Below are positions 1 through 7,975 of a stretch of DNA of 21,703 nt, in pieces (positions within the stretch are counted from its first letter, which is position 1; each line of letters begins with the position of its first letter). Source of the stretch: SIG607 sp045601805 (lineage in GTDB: Bacteria > Bacillota > Clostridia > Oscillospirales > Acutalibacteraceae). The stretch lies in NCBI GenBank assembly GCA_045601805.1, contig JAZSAJ010000049.1:1-21703 (forward strand), written 5' to 3'. Under the pieces are notes generated by a model. That model searched no databases. It was not told the origin of the DNA and saw nothing but the letters and a program-made list of their open reading frames with translations. The position numbers were made by a program, and so were the translations under genes.

Positions 1-42
1 TAAAGCACAAAAGTCCTGAATAACACTTTTTTACCTTCCCCT

Positions 43-72
43 AATTATACAAAACATTGATTTTGTATAATT
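43..72. repeat. Perfect 12-bp palindrome with 6-nt loop
   Basis: AATTATACAAAA at 43-54 pairs perfectly with TTTTGTATAATT at 61-72 around the loop CATTGA. Neither side is followed by a T-run, so it does not look like a terminator. Each arm contains TATAAT, one per strand, so it could be an operator or a pair of divergent -10 boxes. The gene it would serve lies outside the window. Confidence 0.5.
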
Positions 73-111
73 CGCGATATTGTTTTTAGGGTTACTTCTC
101 TTTTATAATAT

Positions 112-140
112 AAAAAAGAAAGCCAATTTTGGCTTTCTTT
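112..140 (-). terminator. Intrinsic terminator of the 146-475 gene
   Basis: AAAGAAAGCCAA (115-126) pairs with TTGGCTTTCTTT (129-140). On the minus strand the hairpin runs into TTTTTTA (117-111), a few bases after the stop codon of the upstream minus-strand gene. This is a classic Rho-independent terminator. It may also act on plus-strand transcripts, though the T-run on that side is weaker. Confidence 0.85.
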
Positions 141-145
141 AATAT

Positions 146-475
146 TTATATATTTTCGGTTGGTAATGTTTTTTTGTGCATTTCAAGATTTGCAGCAGAT
201 AAATACTTTAATTCACCGGTGTATTTAATTGAATTTAATAAATTAGGTATAAGTGTATCTAATTCATTTTTCTTATACTTAAAGTTTGTACTTGCAAATT
301 CAGAACCTAAACCAGTTTTTGAATCAAGTGCAATATAAATGTACTTATCCCCTTTTTTGTAATAATAAACCCAAAAACGCTCATCAAATGTGCAAACATA
401 TTGACTGCCTTTATAAACATAATTGTTTTCGCAAAAATTTAAAAAGCCCGAATCGTCAAAAGTTAATTCCAACAT
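146..475 (-). CDS. Hypothetical small soluble protein (109 aa)
   Basis: I do not recognise this protein. It is 109 residues long, rich in Tyr, Phe, Lys and Asp, with no signal peptide, no hydrophobic segment long enough to span a membrane and no metal-binding Cys/His cluster. The middle (about residues 30-55) looks like alternating beta strands (VYYYKKGDKYIYIALDS), so a small beta-rich domain is likely. The ATG start is supported by AAGGAG seven bases upstream. It has its own promoter (508-536) inside the end of the preceding phosphodiesterase gene and its own terminator (112-140). It is therefore probably expressed separately from the aromatic operon, although read-through is possible because I see no terminator after the operon. 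Confidence 0.7.
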   Translation of the reverse strand: MLELTFDDSGFLNFCENNYVYKGSQYVCTFDERFWVYYYKKGDKYIYIALDSKTGLGSEFASTNFKYKKNELDTLIPNLLNSIKYTGELKYLSAANLEMHKKTLPTENI

Positions 476-507
476 AATAAAACTCCTTATTTAAAATCTA
501 TATTAAA

Positions 508-536
508 ATACTAACAAAGTTATTATGCATTGTCAA
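508..536 (-). promoter_or_regulatory. Sigma-A type promoter for the 146-475 gene
   Basis: Reading the minus strand, TTGACA (536-531) is followed after exactly 17 bases by TAGTAT (513-508), and the gene starts at 475. The -35 box lies inside the last codons of the upstream phosphodiesterase gene. The -35 is perfect and the -10 matches four of six consensus bases. Confidence 0.65.
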
Positions 537-1077
537 GAGAATATTGTGTAATAACTTCGCCATCTAATGTTTTTAACATAAATACACCGTTTTCAAAAAT
601 AGCATAACCGTTTTTAGTGTTTTCTTTAGGAATAGAAACCGAGCCGGGATTTATATAAATAATTCCGTTTTGTAATTCATTAACACCGCTAATATGAGTA
701 TGTCCACAAAGCAATATATCCCCTGCTTTCAAATTGGGAATATTTATGGGGCCATAAATGTGACCGTGTGTAGCAAAAATAGAAGTGTCTTTATAATAAA
801 ACACACTGTAATCGCTTAAAATCGGGAATTTAAGCACCATTTGGTCAACTTCGCTGTCACAATTACCTCTAACTGAAGTTATTATTGAAGCGTAATTATT
901 AAGCAAATTAATAACTTCTTTGGGGTTATATTCTGTTGGTAAATCGTTTCTTGGTCCATGATATAAAATATCGCCTAACAGCAAAATTTTGTCGCATTTT
1001 TCCCGTTTAAAAGCTTCAATAATTTGTTTGGCAAAAAATGCCGAACCGTGAATATCAGATGCAATAAACAGTTTCAT
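523..1077 (-). CDS. yfcE: YfcE-type metallophosphodiesterase (184 aa)
   Basis: Calcineurin-like metallophosphoesterase of the YfcE family. E. coli YfcE is also 184 aa and hydrolyses phosphodiester model substrates; its physiological substrate is unknown. Metal-site motifs are all present: D8-x-H10 (ASDIHG), G-D36 followed by ILYHGPRN, GN72CD, THGH (103-106) and CGHTH (124-128). The ATG at 1077 is preferred because GAGG lies six bases upstream; a longer in-frame reading starts with TTG at 1089 and lacks a suitably spaced SD. It follows the DAHP synthase stop by 12 bases, so it is the last gene of the aromatic operon. No aromatic-pathway role is known for the family, so its place may be incidental. 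Confidence 0.9.
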   Translation of the reverse strand: MKLFIASDIHGSAFFAKQIIEAFKREKCDKILLLGDILYHGPRNDLPTEYNPKEVINLLNNYASIITSVRGNCDSEVDQMVLKFPILSDYSVFYYKDTSIFATHGHIYGPINIPNLKAGDILLCGHTHISGVNELQNGIIYINPGSVSIPKENTKNGYAIFENGVFMLKTLDGEVITQYSLDNA

Positions 1078-1089
1078 AATATACCTCAA

Positions 1090-2118
1090 TTATAATGAAT
1101 CAGCAATTTTAAATATAAGTTTTTCGGTTTTTTCCCAACCTAAACATGGGTCGGTTATAGACTTACCGTAAATACCATCACCAATCTTCTGGCATCCGTC
1201 TTCAAGGTAACTTTCTATCATTAAACCTTTAACAAGTGTTTTAATATGTGTATTATGAGCCATACTGTAAAGAACATCTGCTGCAATTCTGGGTTGTTCG
1301 CTAAACTGTTTATTTGAATTGGCATGGTTCGTATCTATTATAACCGCTTTATTTTCAATACCATATTCGTCAAAAAGTTCCGATAGCTGATTTAAGGTTT
1401 CATAGTGGTAATTTGAAACACTTCTTCCGCTTAAATCGGTGTAACCGCGTAAAATAGCGTGTGCTAAGGGGTTGCCTTTGCTTTCAACTTCCCAACCTCT
1501 GTAAATAAAAGTATGGCTTGACCTTGCGGCTAAAACAGCGTTCATCATAACATTTAAGTCACCACTGGTTGGGTTTTTCATACCTACTGGCAAATTAAGG
1601 CCGCTTGCAGTTAATCTGTGTTGCTGATTTTCAACCGAACGAGCACCAACAGCAACATAAGAAAGTAAATCAGATAAATAACGGTGGTTATCGGGATAAA
1701 GCATTTCGTCGGCACAAGAAAAACCGTAATCGTTTAAAGCAGTCATGTGTAGGTTTCTAATTGCAATAATTCCCTCTAACATATTCGGTTTGTTTTCAGG
1801 AGACGGTTGATGTAACATACCTTTATAACCTGCGCCTGTAGTTCGCGGCTTATTAGTGTAAATTCTTGGAATAATTATAAGTTTATCTTTTGTTTGTTCG
1901 TCTACCCTTTTAAGTTTTTCAAGATATTCAAGAACACTTTTTTGGTAGTCGGCCGAACAAGGACCTATAATTAATATAAATTTATTTGATTTACCAAGAA
2001 AAACATTTTTAATTTCTTGGTCTCTTTCTTCTTTAATTCTCATTGCAGATTCAGATATTGGAAACTGCCTTTTAACCTGTTTTGGTATTGGTAATTTACC
2101 TTTAAATTCCAAATTCAT
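1090..2118 (-). CDS. aroF: 3-deoxy-7-phosphoheptulonate (DAHP) synthase, class I
   Basis: First committed enzyme of aromatic biosynthesis: phosphoenolpyruvate plus erythrose 4-phosphate gives DAHP. The 342-aa protein matches the AroF/AroG/AroH type: GPCS (52-55, Cys54 as metal ligand), KPRTTGAGYKG (90-100, substrate lysine and arginines), GARSVENQQHR (158-168), DTNHANS (262-268, His265 metal ligand), E302 in MIESYLEDG and SITDPCLGW (Asp323 metal ligand). ATG 2118 is chosen because GAGGT lies about eight bases upstream; an upstream in-frame start at 2142 would overlap tyrA without a proper SD. There is no fused chorismate mutase or ACT domain. Any feedback by Phe, Tyr or Trp would act in the catalytic barrel and its N-terminal extension, and the effector cannot be told by eye. 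The symbol aroF is used generically; aroG or aroH are equally possible. Confidence 0.95.
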   Translation of the reverse strand: MNLEFKGKLPIPKQVKRQFPISESAMRIKEERDQEIKNVFLGKSNKFILIIGPCSADYQKSVLEYLEKLKRVDEQTKDKLIIIPRIYTNKPRTTGAGYKGMLHQPSPENKPNMLEGIIAIRNLHMTALNDYGFSCADEMLYPDNHRYLSDLLSYVAVGARSVENQQHRLTASGLNLPVGMKNPTSGDLNVMMNAVLAARSSHTFIYRGWEVESKGNPLAHAILRGYTDLSGRSVSNYHYETLNQLSELFDEYGIENKAVIIDTNHANSNKQFSEQPRIAADVLYSMAHNTHIKTLVKGLMIESYLEDGCQKIGDGIYGKSITDPCLGWEKTEKLIFKIADSL

Positions 2119-2131
2119 AAAAAGTACCTCG

Positions 2132-2986
2132 CTATTTGTCAAAAAGTTTGCGTCTGTTTGTAGAAATACGCATCATTTCGCGCATTTCTTCCCTGTTTTC
2201 GTTTTTTAAATGATTATATAATTTATCAAATTCACATTTAAATTTATCCATTTCGCTTAAAAGAATATCCTTGTTAAGCAAAAATAATTCCGACCACATT
2301 TCATCGTTAATTTTAGCAATTCTTGTTAAATCACGGAAAGAGTCGCCGGTGTATTTTTCCAAACCGTCTTCGTCGTTGGCACACATTAATGTTATTGCAA
2401 TGCAGTGTGTTAATTGTGAAAGAAAACCAATCATTTTGTCGTGTTCGTTCACGCCTAAAACAGAAACATTTTTAAAGCCAAGTTCAAATCCTAATTCTTT
2501 ACACAAATCAATTGCATCTTGTGTGTTTTTTTCGGTTGGCACAACAATATAGTTTGCGTTATTAAAAATGGAATCATCGCTGTTTTCAACGCCCGAATAT
2601 TCGCGTCCTGCCATTGGGTGAGCAGATATAAATTGGGCATTATCGTCAAGAATTTCTTGAATTTCGTTAACTATCTTCCCTTTTACACCGGTTACATCGG
2701 TAATTATTGTTCCGTTTCTAATTAAATCTTTGTTTTGCTTTATCCAATCTATAAAAACATTTGGGTAAAGAGCAAAAATAATTAAATCCGCATTATAAAT
2801 TAAATCTGGTTCAATTTTTGTTGTACCGTAACTAATAATTTTTTCCTTTAAAGCAAAATCAACCGAAGACTGTTCTTTTGTAATAGCGTTTACAATATAA
2901 CCTTTTTTTGTAAGCGCTCTCGCATAAGAACCACCCAAAAGGCCCAGTCCAACAATTAAGATTTTGCTATTTTTTGTAAGTTTCAA
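2132..2986 (-). CDS. tyrA: Prephenate dehydrogenase
   Basis: NAD(P)-dependent oxidative decarboxylation of prephenate to 4-hydroxyphenylpyruvate, the tyrosine branch. The 284-aa protein has an N-terminal Rossmann fold with GLGLLGGS (13-20), the catalytic His in SAHPMAGRE (H123) and a helical C-terminal domain. There is no ACT domain and no chorismate mutase fusion, so it is the short form. The start is probably TTG at 2986: AGAGG lies nine bases before it, whereas the TTG at 2995 directly abuts the SD. The SD lies in the tail of aroA, whose stop ends two bases before this start, which suggests translational coupling. The last gene, DAHP synthase, begins 14 bases beyond the stop. Confidence 0.93.
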   Translation of the reverse strand: MKLTKNSKILIVGLGLLGGSYARALTKKGYIVNAITKEQSSVDFALKEKIISYGTTKIEPDLIYNADLIIFALYPNVFIDWIKQNKDLIRNGTIITDVTGVKGKIVNEIQEILDDNAQFISAHPMAGREYSGVENSDDSIFNNANYIVVPTEKNTQDAIDLCKELGFELGFKNVSVLGVNEHDKMIGFLSQLTHCIAITLMCANDEDGLEKYTGDSFRDLTRIAKINDEMWSELFLLNKDILLSEMDKFKCEFDKLYNHLKNENREEMREMMRISTNRRKLFDK

Positions 2987-2987
2987 G

Positions 2988-4187
2988 TTAAACAACCTCT
3001 ATGCCAAGTTTTTTAATATCATTATAAAATTCGGGGTAACTTTTATTAACCGCCTCTGCCCCGTCAATTTCGCCGCCAAAAACACTTAACAAAACACATA
3101 ACGACATTGCAATTCTGTGGTCATTATGCGAACATAAAATTTGTTCTGGTTTATGTAATTCTCGTTTTAAAACAGTAACTGAATTTTCTTTGCAAATAAG
3201 TTCGGCGCCAAATTTATTAAGCTCTTCTTTCATCGCAAAAACCCGGTCGCTTTCTTTAATGCGAAGCCGTGCCGTGTCTACAAATTCCGCACCGTTTAAA
3301 TATGCTGCGGCAGTAAACAAAATGGGCCCTAAATCGGGGCAATCTTTTAATGAAATTTCGAGAGTACCGTTTTTTAACAGTTCAAAATATTCTTTATAAA
3401 ATTTATCGCCTTGAAGTGAATTTTCCTTAAGGCCGTCAACAGTAACACTACCGCCAAAAAGATTAAATGCATCTAAAAATGCAGCGTTTGAATAGTCACC
3501 CTCAATGGTATAATTACAATTTTTATATTTTTGATTGCCTTTAATAAAAATCTTATTTCCTAAAAAATCTACCTTAATTCCAAATTCCTTTAAAACATTT
3601 AAAGTTATGTATATATAAGGCAAACTTTGTGTTTCGCCAATTAAATTTATTACGCTGTCGCCCTTTAAAAGAGGCAAAGCGAACAAAAGGCCGCTAATAA
3701 ACTGACTGCTTATATCTGCTTTAATGCTAAATTCACCCGGTAAAAGTTTGCCGTTTAATATAATTTCAGTTTTTTTCTTTTCAAAATAAATATCTTGTTT
3801 ACTGCAAATTTCCTCATAAACTTCAAGAGGGCGTTCAAAAAGTCTTTCAGAACCGCATAATTTAATTTTTTGTCCAAAAAGAAGACAAATTGGAATAAAA
3901 AAGCGCAATGTACTTCCGCTTTCATTACAAAAAAGGTTAGCATTACTAAGAGCATAATTGGGGTTAATGCCTTTAACTTTTATTGTGTCTTCACTAATTT
4001 TTTCTATTTTTGCACCTAAAGCTTTTATGCAGTTTATTGTGGCAATAACATCGTCTGAAAAAGCAAGGCCATGAACAATACTTTCTTCGCTTAAAGCAGC
4101 GCAAATTAAAGCCCTGTGCGAAACACTTTTAGAAGCGGGTGCAAAAATTTTTCCGTTTGCTTTGCTTGGTAAAACATTAACCGTCAT
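2988..4187 (-). CDS. aroA: 3-phosphoshikimate 1-carboxyvinyltransferase (EPSP synthase)
   Basis: Transfers the enolpyruvyl group of PEP to shikimate 3-phosphate. The 399-aa protein shows the expected substrate motifs: K20-S-V-S-H-R25, ESGSTLRFF (89-97), EGDYSNAAF, RIKESDR and HNDHRIAMS near the C-terminus, in the order of the EPSP synthase fold. The site is variant: it has ESGST where E. coli AroA has NAGTA, so class (I or II, which bears on glyphosate tolerance) needs alignment. The start ATG overlaps the aroQ stop as ATGA, so the two genes are translationally coupled. GGAG lies 11 bases upstream. Confidence 0.95.
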   Translation of the reverse strand: MTVNVLPSKANGKIFAPASKSVSHRALICAALSEESIVHGLAFSDDVIATINCIKALGAKIEKISEDTIKVKGINPNYALSNANLFCNESGSTLRFFIPICLLFGQKIKLCGSERLFERPLEVYEEICSKQDIYFEKKKTEIILNGKLLPGEFSIKADISSQFISGLLFALPLLKGDSVINLIGETQSLPYIYITLNVLKEFGIKVDFLGNKIFIKGNQKYKNCNYTIEGDYSNAAFLDAFNLFGGSVTVDGLKENSLQGDKFYKEYFELLKNGTLEISLKDCPDLGPILFTAAAYLNGAEFVDTARLRIKESDRVFAMKEELNKFGAELICKENSVTVLKRELHKPEQILCSHNDHRIAMSLCVLLSVFGGEIDGAEAVNKSYPEFYNDIKKLGIEVV

Positions 4188-4618
4188 TTACCGTATTTCT
4201 CCTTTAAATAATCAAGCGCTAAAATATAACCGTTTATACCAAAACCGCAAATGGTTTTTTCACAAAAACACCTTACATAACTAATTTGGCGGAACTCTTC
4301 CCTTTTTGAAACATCAGAAATATGTACTTCAACCGCAGGAATATTTACCGATTTTAAAGCATCAAGTAAAGCAATACTTGTGTGAGTATAAGCGCCCGGA
4401 TTTATAACTATGCCGTCAAACTTTTGGTAAGCACTTTGAATTTTATCTACCAAATCACCTTCATGGTTAGATTGGTATGTTTCAATTATAACATTATTAT
4501 CCTTTGCGTAATTTTCAATATTTTTAATAAGTTGATTATAATTTTCACTGCCATAAATATTTGGTTCGCGTATTCCAAGCATATTTATATTCGGTCCGTT
4601 AATTACCAAAATTTTCAT
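4184..4618 (-). CDS. aroQ: Type II 3-dehydroquinate dehydratase
   Basis: Dehydrates 3-dehydroquinate to 3-dehydroshikimate, third step of the pathway. The 144-aa length is normal for the small dodecameric type II enzyme. Motifs seen are NGPNINMLGIREPNIYG near the N-terminus (catalytic Tyr and its Arg partner), NPGAYTHTSIALLDAL, EVHISD with the catalytic His, and REEFR. The ATG has a strong AAAGGAG seven bases upstream, located inside the end of the aroE-aroK gene, and the two reading frames overlap by 20 bases. The 3' end overlaps aroA by four bases. Confidence 0.96.
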   Translation of the reverse strand: MKILVINGPNINMLGIREPNIYGSENYNQLIKNIENYAKDNNVIIETYQSNHEGDLVDKIQSAYQKFDGIVINPGAYTHTSIALLDALKSVNIPAVEVHISDVSKREEFRQISYVRCFCEKTICGFGINGYILALDYLKEKYGK

Positions 4619-5837
4619 TTATAATCTCCTTTAATTCAATAAAAGTGTTGTCGCTTTTTAAAGTGACATCAGCATATTTTTTGTATAGCGGATATCTAAA
4701 TTCATATAACGCGGTTAAATCTTTTTTACTTGAAGATAATGGTCTTGAATCGGTGCAAACAAGTTTATTTAATTCCCTGTCAATAAAATAAATTCTACCA
4801 TTTTTCTTAAGGTATCTCATATTTTCAGGGTTTAAAACTGCACCGCCACCTGTTGAAATAACAACACCCGATAATTTAGACAAATTTTTAATTGTAGCGC
4901 ATTCTTTTTCGCGGAACACACTTTCACCAAACTTATTGAAAATCTCTTTTATCTTTAGATTTTCGGCATTTTCAATAACATCATCGCTATCAAAAAACTC
5001 GCGGCCTAAATATTCGGCAATTTTTTTACCGTTTGTTGATTTACCGCAAGCAGGCATGCCGATTAAAACAATGTTTTGTTTTGAAAAAAGAATTTTATTG
5101 TAAACATCTTTAATCTGCAGGTTGCTAATTTTTATATTTACAAATTTTTCAACCGCAAACGCAGCTTGGGCAACTAACATATAAAGTCCGCCAACCGCAT
5201 TTGCGCCTTTTGATTCTGCCTGTTCCAAAAAATCGGTTTTAATTGGGTTGTAAACAACATCAACCGCAGCAGAAATAGAATTAAAGCTGCTTAAACAAAT
5301 TGCGCTGCCGTCAATGTTAGGATACATTCCGCAAGGCGTTGTGTTTATAACAATATTGGCGTCAGTATGCTTTTTGTAAACTTCTTCGTAGGTTACAAAA
5401 CCGGCTTTTTCTGTTCTTGAAGCGCAAACAATTTCTTTTGCGCCCAAACTTTTAGCAACCGCTTTTGCGGTTTTACTTGTTCCGCCACTGCCAAGAATTA
5501 AAACTTTTTTTCCTTTAATTTCAATATTGTTTACGGTAATTAGTGATTTAAGACCTAAAAAATCGGTATTATAGCCGTAAAGTTTTCCGTTTTTATTAAC
5601 AACAGTATTTACAGCGCCAATATTTTTTGCGCTTTCATCAATAAAATCTAAATACTTTATTACCGTTTCTTTATAAGGTATTGTTACATTTACCGCTTTG
5701 AAATTTTTGTTAGTAAAAAATTCATTTATATCTTGCGGCGCAATTTCACACAGTTCATAGTTATAATCACAAAAACAAGCGTGAATTTCTTTTGAGAAAC
5801 TGTGTTTTAAATGTTCTCCAATACAACCGTATTCCAA
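4599..5837 (-). CDS. aroE-aroK: Bifunctional shikimate dehydrogenase / shikimate kinase fusion
   Basis: One 412-aa polypeptide carries two consecutive pathway enzymes. Residues 1 to about 250 are NADP-dependent shikimate dehydrogenase: HSFSKEIH (Ser13 and Ser15), NVTIPYKE (Lys56), NTVV, GYNTD (Asp92), the nucleotide loop LGSGGTSKTA (115-124) and the NADP-type ASRT. Residues about 254-412 are shikimate kinase: Walker A GMPACGKST (260-268), FFDSDD (281-286), FREKE, STGGGAV (328-334) and DSRPL with the lid Arg. No stop or shift separates the domains. The likely start is TTG at 5837, eight bases after AGG; the GTG at 5846 lies too close to the SD, and MEYGCIGEHL matches the usual AroE start. Separate aroE and aroK genes are commoner in bacteria. 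Confidence 0.94.
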   Translation of the reverse strand: MEYGCIGEHLKHSFSKEIHACFCDYNYELCEIAPQDINEFFTNKNFKAVNVTIPYKETVIKYLDFIDESAKNIGAVNTVVNKNGKLYGYNTDFLGLKSLITVNNIEIKGKKVLILGSGGTSKTAKAVAKSLGAKEIVCASRTEKAGFVTYEEVYKKHTDANIVINTTPCGMYPNIDGSAICLSSFNSISAAVDVVYNPIKTDFLEQAESKGANAVGGLYMLVAQAAFAVEKFVNIKISNLQIKDVYNKILFSKQNIVLIGMPACGKSTNGKKIAEYLGREFFDSDDVIENAENLKIKEIFNKFGESVFREKECATIKNLSKLSGVVISTGGGAVLNPENMRYLKKNGRIYFIDRELNKLVCTDSRPLSSSKKDLTALYEFRYPLYKKYADVTLKSDNTFIELKEIINENFGN

Positions 5838-5860
5838 AATAATCACCTAATAAGTTAAAA

Positions 5861-6949
5861 TTATGCCAAATAATCGGTACCAAAGCGTGTAGCCAACAAA
5901 TCGCAAATTGTAAGCGCAGTAATACACTTTACAACAATTGCTGCTCTGTGAACAATGCATGGGTCGTGTCGGCCGCCAATTTCAATTTCGCAATTACTTT
6001 TGTTTTTATAATTAACGGTATTCTGTTTTTTAGAAATAGACGGCGTTGGTTTAACAGCGCAAGAAAAAACAATTGGCATACCGTTTGTAATACCTCCGTT
6101 TATACCGCCGTTATTGTTTGTTTTGGTTAGAATTTCAGCGTCTTTTTCGTAAAACTCATCGTTTGCTTGGCTGCCAAACATTTTAGCAAATTCAAAACCG
6201 CAACCAAACGAAACACCTTTAATTCCTGGAACAGAAAATAAAGCGTGTGAAAGTTTGCTTTCAACAGAATCAAACCACGGCTCCCCTACTCCGCAAGGCA
6301 TTCCCGTAACAATAGTTTCCAAAGTTCCGCCAATACTATCGCAGTTGGCTTTTGCATTTAAAATTACTTGCTGCATTTTTTCTTTTGCATCACTACATAA
6401 CACAGGGAAATTCATTTTTGAAAGTTTTGCAATATCTTCTGCTATATTATTAAAATCCCTATCACGAATTTCAGCAATTGAACTAATGTGAGTGCCTATT
6501 TCAATACCTTTATTTTTAAGCACATTTAAACAAATGGCGCCTGCAGCAACAATTGGCGCTGTAATTCTGCCGCTAAAATGGCCACCGCCTCTTCGGTCTT
6601 CATAACCATGATACTTGCAAAAAGCAGTATAATCGGCATGTCCCGGCCTTGCAATACCATCAAGCGAAGAATAATCTTTGCTTTTTGTTTCGGTATTATT
6701 TATTACAATACAAATAGGAGTTCCGGTAGTTTTACCGTTATAAACGCCCGACAAAATAGAAAAATTATCGGGTTCGCGCCTTGCAGTTGAAGTTGCATCG
6801 GCAGGACGGCGCAGTGAAAGAATTTTTTCAATTTCAGCGTTATCAACAACAATACCAGGGGCAAGACCGTCAATAACAATTCCTATAGCTTCGCCGTGGC
6901 TTTCGCCAAACAAGGTATAAACAATGCTATCGCCAAAACTGTTTTTCAT
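5861..6949 (-). CDS. aroC: Chorismate synthase
   Basis: Converts EPSP to chorismate by anti-1,4-elimination, needing reduced FMN. The 362-aa protein has the family signatures GESHG near residue 16, the RRPADATSTARREPD region, RPGHADY, EDRRGGGHFSGR and the C-terminal GGRHDPCIVHRA. The ATG overlaps the aroB stop as ATGA, so translation is coupled; AAGGAGG lies upstream in the aroB tail, slightly far at about 11 bases. A 23-base gap separates its stop from the aroE-aroK start. Confidence 0.97.
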   Translation of the reverse strand: MKNSFGDSIVYTLFGESHGEAIGIVIDGLAPGIVVDNAEIEKILSLRRPADATSTARREPDNFSILSGVYNGKTTGTPICIVINNTETKSKDYSSLDGIARPGHADYTAFCKYHGYEDRRGGGHFSGRITAPIVAAGAICLNVLKNKGIEIGTHISSIAEIRDRDFNNIAEDIAKLSKMNFPVLCSDAKEKMQQVILNAKANCDSIGGTLETIVTGMPCGVGEPWFDSVESKLSHALFSVPGIKGVSFGCGFEFAKMFGSQANDEFYEKDAEILTKTNNNGGINGGITNGMPIVFSCAVKPTPSISKKQNTVNYKNKSNCEIEIGGRHDPCIVHRAAIVVKCITALTICDLLATRFGTDYLA

Positions 6950-7962
6950 ATGCCGTATTCCTCCTTAATTATTTTCATAATTTCGTCAATTGTAAGTTCT
7001 TTAATTTGGTAACTGCCAATTTCATTAACAAAAATTTCGCTTATTAAATTGCCGGAAGACTTTTTGTCGTGCTTAATGGCATTTTTCATTTTAATCTTAC
7101 TTGCTTTAATGTGTGTAGGTAAATTAAGTTTTTCTAAAACGGGTTTTAATCGTGCTTTAACCTCTTGCGAACAAGTAGCCATCATACCGGCAGCAACACA
7201 TTCGCCGTGAAAATAATTTTCTAACCCAGCGCTGTATTCAAAAGCGTGTCCAATTGTGTGTCCAAAGTTTAAAATTTTGCGCAAACCTTTTTCGGTTTCA
7301 TCTTCTTCTACAACTGCTTTTTTTACATTTAACGACCTAAATATAATTTCGTCAATAACATCTTCGGCATTATTTTCTTCTATTAATTCAAACAATTTCT
7401 TATCGGAAGTTAACGCCATTTTAACAGATTCAGCCAAACCTGCAGAAAACTGTCTTTTATCAAGTGTTTTAAGCACATTTGGGTCAATAATAACCATTTT
7501 GGGTTGATAAAAAGAGCCAATTATATTTTTATATCCTAAAAAGTCAACTGCAACTTTGCCGCCAATTGAAGAATCAACCTGCGAAAGCAAAGTTGTGGGA
7601 ATATTGTAAAAATCAATCCCTCGCATATATGTAGCAGCAATAAAACCTGCCAAGTCACCAATAACACCGCCGCCAACAGCAACAACACAGTCCTTGCGGT
7701 CAAATCCGTTTTCTATCATAAATTTAAGAACTTTTTTGTAACTGTTAAAATTTTTTGTTTTTTCACCCATTGGCAAAATAAAAACAAATGGTTTTTCACA
7801 GTTATCCGCAACTGTATCGCTGTATTGTTTAGGTACACCGTCATCGGTTAATATTAAAACTTTTCTGCTTTTAAAACCAATGTACTCGTTGGCTTTACTA
7901 ATTGCACCGCGTTCTAACACAATGTTATAACCGCCAACATTTGTTTTAACAGGAATAATCAT
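6946..7962 (-). CDS. aroB: 3-dehydroquinate synthase
   Basis: Cyclises DAHP to 3-dehydroquinate using NAD and a divalent metal. The 338-aa protein shows the typical motifs: PMGEKTKNF, VAVGGGVIGDLAGFIAATYMRG, PTTLLSQVDSSIGGK, SAGLAESVKMAL (metal Glu), NFGHTIGHAFE (metal His) and HGECVAAGM (metal His). ATG 7962 is preferred, with AGGGGA about six bases upstream; a longer in-frame reading from 7989 would overlap pheA without support. It lies 13 bases after the pheA stop and overlaps aroC by four bases. Confidence 0.96.
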   Translation of the reverse strand: MIIPVKTNVGGYNIVLERGAISKANEYIGFKSRKVLILTDDGVPKQYSDTVADNCEKPFVFILPMGEKTKNFNSYKKVLKFMIENGFDRKDCVVAVGGGVIGDLAGFIAATYMRGIDFYNIPTTLLSQVDSSIGGKVAVDFLGYKNIIGSFYQPKMVIIDPNVLKTLDKRQFSAGLAESVKMALTSDKKLFELIEENNAEDVIDEIIFRSLNVKKAVVEEDETEKGLRKILNFGHTIGHAFEYSAGLENYFHGECVAAGMMATCSQEVKARLKPVLEKLNLPTHIKASKIKMKNAIKHDKKSSGNLISEIFVNEIGSYQIKELTIDEIMKIIKEEYGI

Positions 7963-7975
7963 TTTTCTTCCCCTA

